Below the pieces are notes generated by a model. It was given only the letters and a program-made list of their open reading frames with translations, had not been told where the DNA came from and did not search any database. A program made the position numbers and the translations under genes. This document shows, piece by piece, positions 35,101-38,933 of a stretch of DNA of 38,933 bases (its first letter is position 1; every line of letters begins with the position of its first letter). Source of the DNA: CAZTDU01 sp964617355 (GTDB lineage Bacteria; Pseudomonadota; Gammaproteobacteria; Burkholderiales; SG8-39); NCBI GenBank assembly GCA_964617355.1, contig CAZTXP010000027.1, positions 1-38,933 of the forward strand, given 5' to 3'.

Positions 35101-35283
35101 CTGCCGCTGATGCTCGGCAACGGCATGGGCACCGAGCTGCGCCAGCCGCTGGGCATCACGATGGTCGGCGGCCTGATCGTCAGCCAGGTGCTGACGCTCT
35201 TCACCACGCCGGTGATCTACCTCTTCTTCGACCGCCTCGCGCAGCGCGTGCGCGCGCGGGCGCAGGCGGCCGCGTCGCGATGA
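32191..35283 (+). CDS. mdtB: RND multidrug efflux permease MdtB
   Basis: Proton-driven inner-membrane pump subunit of 1030 residues with the usual twelve spans and two large periplasmic loops. The opening RPFIERPVATTLLMLAI, then PDVDYPTIQVFTFYPGGSPDVM and PLERQFGQIPGLKQMSS, match MdtB as remembered from E. coli. The proton-relay Asp pair is in GFVVDDAIVVIENIA of span 4. IVKKNAIMMIDFALDAE and LRFRPILMTTMAALLGALP are the conserved parts of the second half. The start is a GTG one base after the mdtA stop, with GGGAAG upstream. In the E. coli system MdtB and MdtC form a mixed trimer of two MdtB and one MdtC. The stop overlaps the mdtC start as ATGA. Confidence 0.95.
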   Translation: MNPSRPFIERPVATTLLMLAILLCGALAYKQLPTSALPDVDYPTIQVFTFYPGGSPDVMASSITAPLERQFGQIPGLKQMSSTSSGGASVITLQFDLKVPLDVAEQGVQAAINAGSNLLPSDLPAPPVYSKVNPADAPIMTLGLTSATLPLPVIQNLADTRLAQKLSQVTGVGLVTLAGGQRPAVRIQANPAALAANGLSLEDLRSAINTANVKRAKGNLDTQTRSYTIDANDQLASAAEYKPIVIAYKNGAPVTLTDVAEVTDGAENARLAAWMNRTPAILLNIQRQPGANVIEVVDRVKKQLPQLRASLPAGIDVAVLTDRTVTIRASVHDVQVELLFAIALVVLVIFVFLRNVPATLIPSVAVPLSLVGTFGFMYLAGFSINNLTLMALVVATGFVVDDAIVVIENIARYLEEGMSPLQAALKGSEQIGFTIVSLTFSLVAVLIPLLFMGDVVGRLFREFAVTLAVAILISGAISLTLTPMMCARLLRHVPEAEQGRFYHWSGRLFDRIIGRYGEVLKWVLDRQAATLLVAVGTLVLTVILYLAVPKGFFPVQDTGVIQGISEAPQNISFQAMAERQQAIADVVLQDRAVESLSSFIGVDGINATLNSGRILINLKPLDERRERAPDIIRRLREQLAGVPGITLYMQPVQDLTIEDRVSRTQYLFTMESPDSAVLAQWVPKLVERLQQAPEMRDVASDLQDRGLQAYVDINRDTASRLGITPASINAALYNAFGQRLVSTIFTQATQYRVVLEVDKAFRAGPEALANLYVPTTSGTQVPLSTVASIRIGTAPLAINHVGQFPAATVSFNLARRSSLGHAVEVVEAAAREIGMPQSVVINFQGAAASFRDSLSGTLLLVLAAVVTMYIVLGVLYESYIHPVTILSTLPTATVGALLALLLAGSDLGIVAVIGIILLIGIVKKNAIMMIDFALDAERTQGLAPREAIFQACLLRFRPILMTTMAALLGALPLMLGNGMGTELRQPLGITMVGGLIVSQVLTLFTTPVIYLFFDRLAQRVRARAQAAASR

Positions 35284-38200
35284 ACCTGTCCGCGCCCTTC
35301 ATCGCCCGGCCGGTCGCGACCACGCTGCTCGCGATCGGCATCACGCTCGCGGGCGCGGTGGCCTACACGCAGTTGCCCGTGTCGCCGTTGCCGCAGGTCG
35401 AGTACCCGGTGATCGCGGTCAGCGCTAGCCTTCCCGGCGCCAGCCCCGAGACCATGGCCGCCACGGTGGCCACGCCGCTGGAGCGCCAGCTCGGCCGCAT
35501 CGCCGGTGTGAACGAGATCACCTCCTCGTCCTCGCTCGGCTCCTCGCGCGTGATCCTGCAGTTCGACCTGCATCGCAACATCAACGACGCCGCGATCGAG
35601 GTGCAGGCGGCGCTGAACGCAGCGCGCAGCCAGCTGCCCTCGGGCATGCCGAACAACCCGACCTTGCGCAAGGTGAACCCGGCCGACGCGCCCATCATGT
35701 CGCTCGCAGTCACGTCCGATACCGCGACGCAGGGCAAGCTCTACGACGTCGCCTCGACCATCCTCGCGCAGAAGCTCTCGCAGGTGAAGGGCGTCGGGCA
35801 GGTGAACATCAACGGCTCGTCCCTGCCCGCGGTGCGCGTGCAGCTCAACCCGAACGCGCTGAACGCCCACGGGATATCCCTGGACCAGGTGCGCGCCGCG
35901 ATCGTCGCCACCAACGCCAACCGGCCCAAGGGCCTGGTCGAGTCCGCCGACAACGCGTGGTGGATCTACGCCAACGACCAGGCGCAGACCGCAGCCGAAT
36001 ATCGCCCGATCATCGTCGCGCAGGTGAACGGCTCGCCGGTGCGGCTGGGCGACGTCGCCAAGGTCTACGACTCGGTGCAGGACGAGCGCAACGCCGCGCT
36101 CTACAACGGCCGCCGCGCGGTGCTGCTGGTGCTGTTCCGCGAGCCGGGCGCGAACATCCTCGAGACCGTGCAGCGCGTGTCGGACCTGCTGCCCTGGCTG
36201 CGCGCGGCGATGCCGGCCGACCTCGACCTCGACATCACCTTCGAGCGCACCAGCACCATCCGCGCCGCGATCACCGAGGTGCAGAAGACCCTCGTCATCG
36301 CGGTCGGCCTGGTCATCATGGTGGTGTTCCTGTTCCTCAGGAACCTGCGCGCCACGCTGATCCCCGCCGCCGCAGTGCCGGTGTCGCTGGTCGCCACCTT
36401 CGGCTTCATGTACTTCGCCGGCTACAGCCTGAACAACCTGTCCCTGATGTCCCTGATCGTCGCCGCCGGCTTCGTCGTCGACGACGCGATCGTGGTGCTG
36501 GAGAACGCCTCCCGCAAGGTCGAGGAAGGCATGGCCCCCGCCGCCGCCGCGCTCGCCGGCGCCAAGGAGGTCGGCTTCACGGTGCTGTCGATGTCGCTGT
36601 CCCTGATCGCGGTGTTCATACCGATCCTGCTGATGGGCGACATCGTCGGGCGCATGTTCCGCGAGTTCGCGGTGACCCTGTCGGTGGCGATCCTGGTCTC
36701 GCTGGTGGTCTCGCTCACGCTGACGCCGATGATGTGCGCGAAGCTGCTGCAGCCGCACCGCGAGCCCGGCCGCGTCGGCAAGCTCGCCGAGCGCGCCTTC
36801 GCCGGCGTGCTGCGCGGCTACGAGCGCAGCCTGTCGTTCGCGCTCGACCACTGGATGCTGACGCTGGTGCTGCTCGCCAGCGCGGTGGCGCTGAACGTCT
36901 GGCTCTACGTGCAGATCCCCAAGGGCTTCTTCCCGCAGCAGGACACGGGGCGCCTGTTCGGCGGCCTGCGCGCCGACCAGTCCGCGCCCTTCGACGCCAC
37001 GCGCCGCAAGATGGCGCAGTTCGTCGACATCGTGCGCAACGACCCCGCCGTCCTCGCCATCACCGCGTCCACCGGCGGCGGCGCCCGCAATGCAGGCACC
37101 GTGTTCGTGATGCTGAAGCCCCTCGGCGAGCGCGAACCGGTGAACCAGATCGTGCAGCGCATCCGCCAGCAGGCCGGCAAGGTGCCGGGCGCGAACCTGT
37201 TCCTCGTGCCGGCGCAGGACGTGCGCATCGGCGGCCGCGAGTCGAGCGGCTCCTACCAGTACACCCTCACCTCCGAGGACCTCGAGCTCCTGCGCACCTG
37301 GACGCCGCGCCTGCAGCAGGCGCTGGCCAAGTACGAGTTCCTGCAGGACGTCGATACCGACCAGCAGAACCGCGGCCTGCAGGTGTCGCTCGTCATCGAC
37401 CGCGTCACCGCGGCGCGCCTGGGCGTCACCACCGACATGATCGACGCCACGCTCGGCAACGCCTTCAGCCAGGCCATCGTCTCGACCATCTACAACGAGC
37501 GCAACCAGTATCGCGTGGTCATGGAGGTGGACCCGAAGTTCTCCGACGGCCCCAAGGCGCTCGACGGCGTCTGGATCAACCCGCCGGGCAACAAGCCGGC
37601 CGTGCCGCTGTCGGCCTTCGCGCGCTACGAGTACACCAACACGCCGCTGGCGGTGAACCATCAAGGCCAATTCGCCGCCGCCACCGTCACCTTCAACCTG
37701 CAGGAAGGCTATTCGCTGTCGCAGGCCACCGCGGCGATCCAGCAGGCCAGCGCCGAGATCGGCATGCCGACCACCATCGTCGGCAGCTTCCAGGGCACCG
37801 CGCGCGGCTTCCAGAGCACGCTCGCCAACCAGCCGCTGCTGATCCTCGCCGCGATCATCGCCATGTACATCGTGCTCGGCATGCTCTACGAGAGCTTCGT
37901 GCACCCGATCACGATCCTCTCCACGCTGCCCTCGGCCGGCATCGGCGCGCTGCTCGCGCTGATGAGGTTCAAGGCCGAGTTCAGCGTCATCGCGCTGATC
38001 GCGGTGTTCCTCCTGATCGGCATCGTGAAGAAGAACGCCATCATGATGGTCGACTTCGCGCTCGCCTCCGAGCGCGACGCCGGGCTCGGCCCGCGCGAGG
38101 CGATCCTGAAGGCGTGCCTGCTGCGCTTCCGCCCGATCCTGATGACCACCATGGCGGCGCTGCTCGGCGCGCTGCCGCTGGCGCTCGGCCGCGGCGACGG

Positions 38201-38396
38201 CGCCGAGCTGCGCACGCCGCTGGGCATCGCGATCGTCGGCGGCCTGATCCTGTCGCAGATCCTCACGCTCTACACCACGCCCGTCGTCTACCTGCAGCTC
38301 GACCGCCTGCGCCACTGGGGCCTGCGCACCCGCGCCAGGTTCGCCGAGCGCCGCGCCGCGCGCCGCATGCCTCCCGCCACCGGCCACCCCGAATGA
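35280..38396 (+). CDS. mdtC: RND multidrug efflux permease MdtC
   Basis: Second pump subunit, 1038 residues, paralogous to MdtB. FIARPVATTLLAIGITLAG at the N-terminus, PQVEYPVIAVSASLPGASPETM and ERQLGRIAGVNEITSSSSLG place it with MdtC rather than MdtB. The span 4 relay pair is in GFVVDDAIVVLENASR. The second half repeats VKKNAIMMVDFALASE and RFRPILMTTMAALLGALP. The ATG at 35280 overlaps the mdtB stop, and its own stop overlaps the start of the outer membrane lipoprotein gene, so the order mdtB-mdtC-channel is translationally coupled throughout. E. coli MdtABC recruits TolC from elsewhere; here the channel appears to be encoded in the operon. No frame break is seen. Confidence 0.95.
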   Translation: MNLSAPFIARPVATTLLAIGITLAGAVAYTQLPVSPLPQVEYPVIAVSASLPGASPETMAATVATPLERQLGRIAGVNEITSSSSLGSSRVILQFDLHRNINDAAIEVQAALNAARSQLPSGMPNNPTLRKVNPADAPIMSLAVTSDTATQGKLYDVASTILAQKLSQVKGVGQVNINGSSLPAVRVQLNPNALNAHGISLDQVRAAIVATNANRPKGLVESADNAWWIYANDQAQTAAEYRPIIVAQVNGSPVRLGDVAKVYDSVQDERNAALYNGRRAVLLVLFREPGANILETVQRVSDLLPWLRAAMPADLDLDITFERTSTIRAAITEVQKTLVIAVGLVIMVVFLFLRNLRATLIPAAAVPVSLVATFGFMYFAGYSLNNLSLMSLIVAAGFVVDDAIVVLENASRKVEEGMAPAAAALAGAKEVGFTVLSMSLSLIAVFIPILLMGDIVGRMFREFAVTLSVAILVSLVVSLTLTPMMCAKLLQPHREPGRVGKLAERAFAGVLRGYERSLSFALDHWMLTLVLLASAVALNVWLYVQIPKGFFPQQDTGRLFGGLRADQSAPFDATRRKMAQFVDIVRNDPAVLAITASTGGGARNAGTVFVMLKPLGEREPVNQIVQRIRQQAGKVPGANLFLVPAQDVRIGGRESSGSYQYTLTSEDLELLRTWTPRLQQALAKYEFLQDVDTDQQNRGLQVSLVIDRVTAARLGVTTDMIDATLGNAFSQAIVSTIYNERNQYRVVMEVDPKFSDGPKALDGVWINPPGNKPAVPLSAFARYEYTNTPLAVNHQGQFAAATVTFNLQEGYSLSQATAAIQQASAEIGMPTTIVGSFQGTARGFQSTLANQPLLILAAIIAMYIVLGMLYESFVHPITILSTLPSAGIGALLALMRFKAEFSVIALIAVFLLIGIVKKNAIMMVDFALASERDAGLGPREAILKACLLRFRPILMTTMAALLGALPLALGRGDGAELRTPLGIAIVGGLILSQILTLYTTPVVYLQLDRLRHWGLRTRARFAERRAARRMPPATGHPE

Positions 38397-38933
38397 AACG
38401 CCTCGCCCTCCTTGCTGCCACGCTTTCGCTTTCCGCCTGCATGGTCGGGCCCGACTACGTGCGCCCCGACGCGCCCTCGCAAGCCCAGTGGCGTCACGTG
38501 CCCGAGCAATGGAAGTCCGCGCAGCCCGCCGACACGCTGCCGCGCGGAGAGTGGTGGAAGCTGTTCGACGATCCCGAGCTGCACGCGCTCGCGGAGCGCG
38601 CGATCAAGGCCAACCAGACGCTGGTCGCCGCCGACGCGCGCTACCGCCAGGCACAGGCGGTGGCGCGGCAGGCGCGCGCCGGCCTCTTCCCGACCGTGGA
38701 CGCCGGCCTGTCGGCCGGCCGCACCCGCAATCCGGGCGCCACGACCACCACCCGAACGAACCAGCTCGATGTCGGCGCAACGTGGGAGGCCGACCTCTGG
38801 GGCCGCGTCGGCCGCGCCGTAGAGCAGAACGAGGCGCTCGCGGGCGGGAAGTCGTTGCACCGGAAAATTGAACAGGACCTTTGCGGCGTTGAAGGTGTCG
38901 ACCCGACCCGGCCCCCAGGGCGCTTGCGCGGAC
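38393..38933 (+). CDS. NodT-family outer membrane efflux lipoprotein, N-terminal part
   Basis: Outer membrane channel for the MdtABC pump. The start ATG (38393) overlaps the mdtC stop. Residues 1-16 form a lipoprotein signal ending in LSAC with C16 as lipid anchor, followed by MVGPDYVRP, the family opening. GEWWKLFDDPELHALAERAIKAN, ADARYRQAQAVARQARAGLFPTVD and VGATWEADLWGRVGRAVEQNEA are typical NodT/OprM text. After about residue 148 (38836) the family text stops: the continuing frame (AGGKSLHRKIEQDLCG...) does not look like an outer membrane factor, although it stays open to the window end. The true gene, normally about 470 residues, is therefore probably broken or joined to foreign sequence here. 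Confidence 0.85.
   Translation, partial: MKRLALLAATLSLSACMVGPDYVRPDAPSQAQWRHVPEQWKSAQPADTLPRGEWWKLFDDPELHALAERAIKANQTLVAADARYRQAQAVARQARAGLFPTVDAGLSAGRTRNPGATTTTRTNQLDVGATWEADLWGRVGRAVEQNEALAGGKSLHRKIEQDLCGVEGVDPTRPPGRLRG
38846..38932 (-). CDS. possible fragment of another gene at the window end
   Basis: On the minus strand, reading from 38932, the frame gives SAQAPWGPGRVDTFNAAKV followed by LFNFPVQRLP. WGPGRVDTFNAAKVLFNFP looks like real protein and recalls a conserved stretch in di-heme cytochrome c family proteins. That recollection is uncertain, and no haem motif is in the few residues present. If correct, these roughly 85 bases belong to a different gene in opposite orientation fused to the outer membrane factor. 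Confidence 0.3.

Noticed and set aside
32200..38387. Very long minus-strand frames over mdtB and mdtC (877 and 1056 residues)
   Set aside because: Shadow frames of GC-rich genes, dominated by His/Asp/Arg/Glu. The plus strand gives full RND pumps.
38840..38870. GGKS in the trailing plus frame as an ATP-binding loop of a transposition helper
   Set aside because: Only four residues match, the surrounding sequence has no further family text, and no inverted repeats were seen.

Overview
The window is very GC-rich, densely coded DNA with a strong G/C third-position bias, and it looks chromosomal. It suggests a betaproteobacterium, probably Burkholderiales-like. The reasons are a methylcitrate cluster of prpD-acnA type, a Bug/TctC-family binding protein, CueR-CopA-CopZ copper handling and an MdtABC-NodT efflux operon. 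That assignment is inference from gene content. I see no rRNA, tRNA, CRISPR array or complete mobile element. No gene-free stretch exceeds 300 bases; the longest (28186-28367) holds an FNR-type box and otherwise nothing I can read.

Layout. 1-3927 (+): end of prpD, a small unknown gene, acnA and a second small unknown gene, closed by hairpins. 4056-5009 (+): a TctC-type binding protein flanked by two copies of a 40-bp hairpin repeat. 5088-6766: msrA and a divergent PanE-like reductase. 6767-9766: copper island, with copA-cueR on minus and copZ divergent, controlled by a symmetric pair of CueR boxes and closed by two tandem hairpins. 9823-12429: an LDH2-family dehydrogenase on minus, divergent from a cupin and a D-2-hydroxyacid dehydrogenase. 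12440-14530 (-): membrane PAS histidine kinase. 14579-16379 (+): DusA and an adducin-like protein. 16459-18437 (-): alpha/beta hydrolase coupled to an MFS transporter. 18477-19385 (+): EamA permease. 19354-28185 (-): five closely spaced genes, namely a P-type ATPase, a second PAS kinase, a TauD-like dioxygenase, a large FtsX-type permease without its ATPase, and an AttH/CrtC-like exported protein. 28368-30505 (+): small membrane protein, LytS-type kinase and LytTR regulator. 30558-38933 (+): mdtA, mdtB, mdtC and the start of a NodT-type outer membrane lipoprotein, broken near the window end.

How the genes work together. The prp block completes propionyl-CoA oxidation (2-methylcitrate to 2-methylisocitrate). 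The copper block is a self-contained sensor, exporter and chaperone unit. The LytS/LytTR pair directly precedes the efflux operon, and an ATGTAAA direct repeat sits between them, so it is the natural candidate regulator of that pump. The P-type ATPase carries a well-placed FNR/Anr-like box and so may respond to oxygen limitation.

I found no clearly new multi-gene system. The least explained items are a duplicated 35-residue module in a long C-terminal tail of MdtA, the covarying tandem hairpins behind copZ, the repeat flanking tctC, recurring promoters placed as if for leaderless mRNAs, and an abrupt change of coding content in the last ~90 bases.
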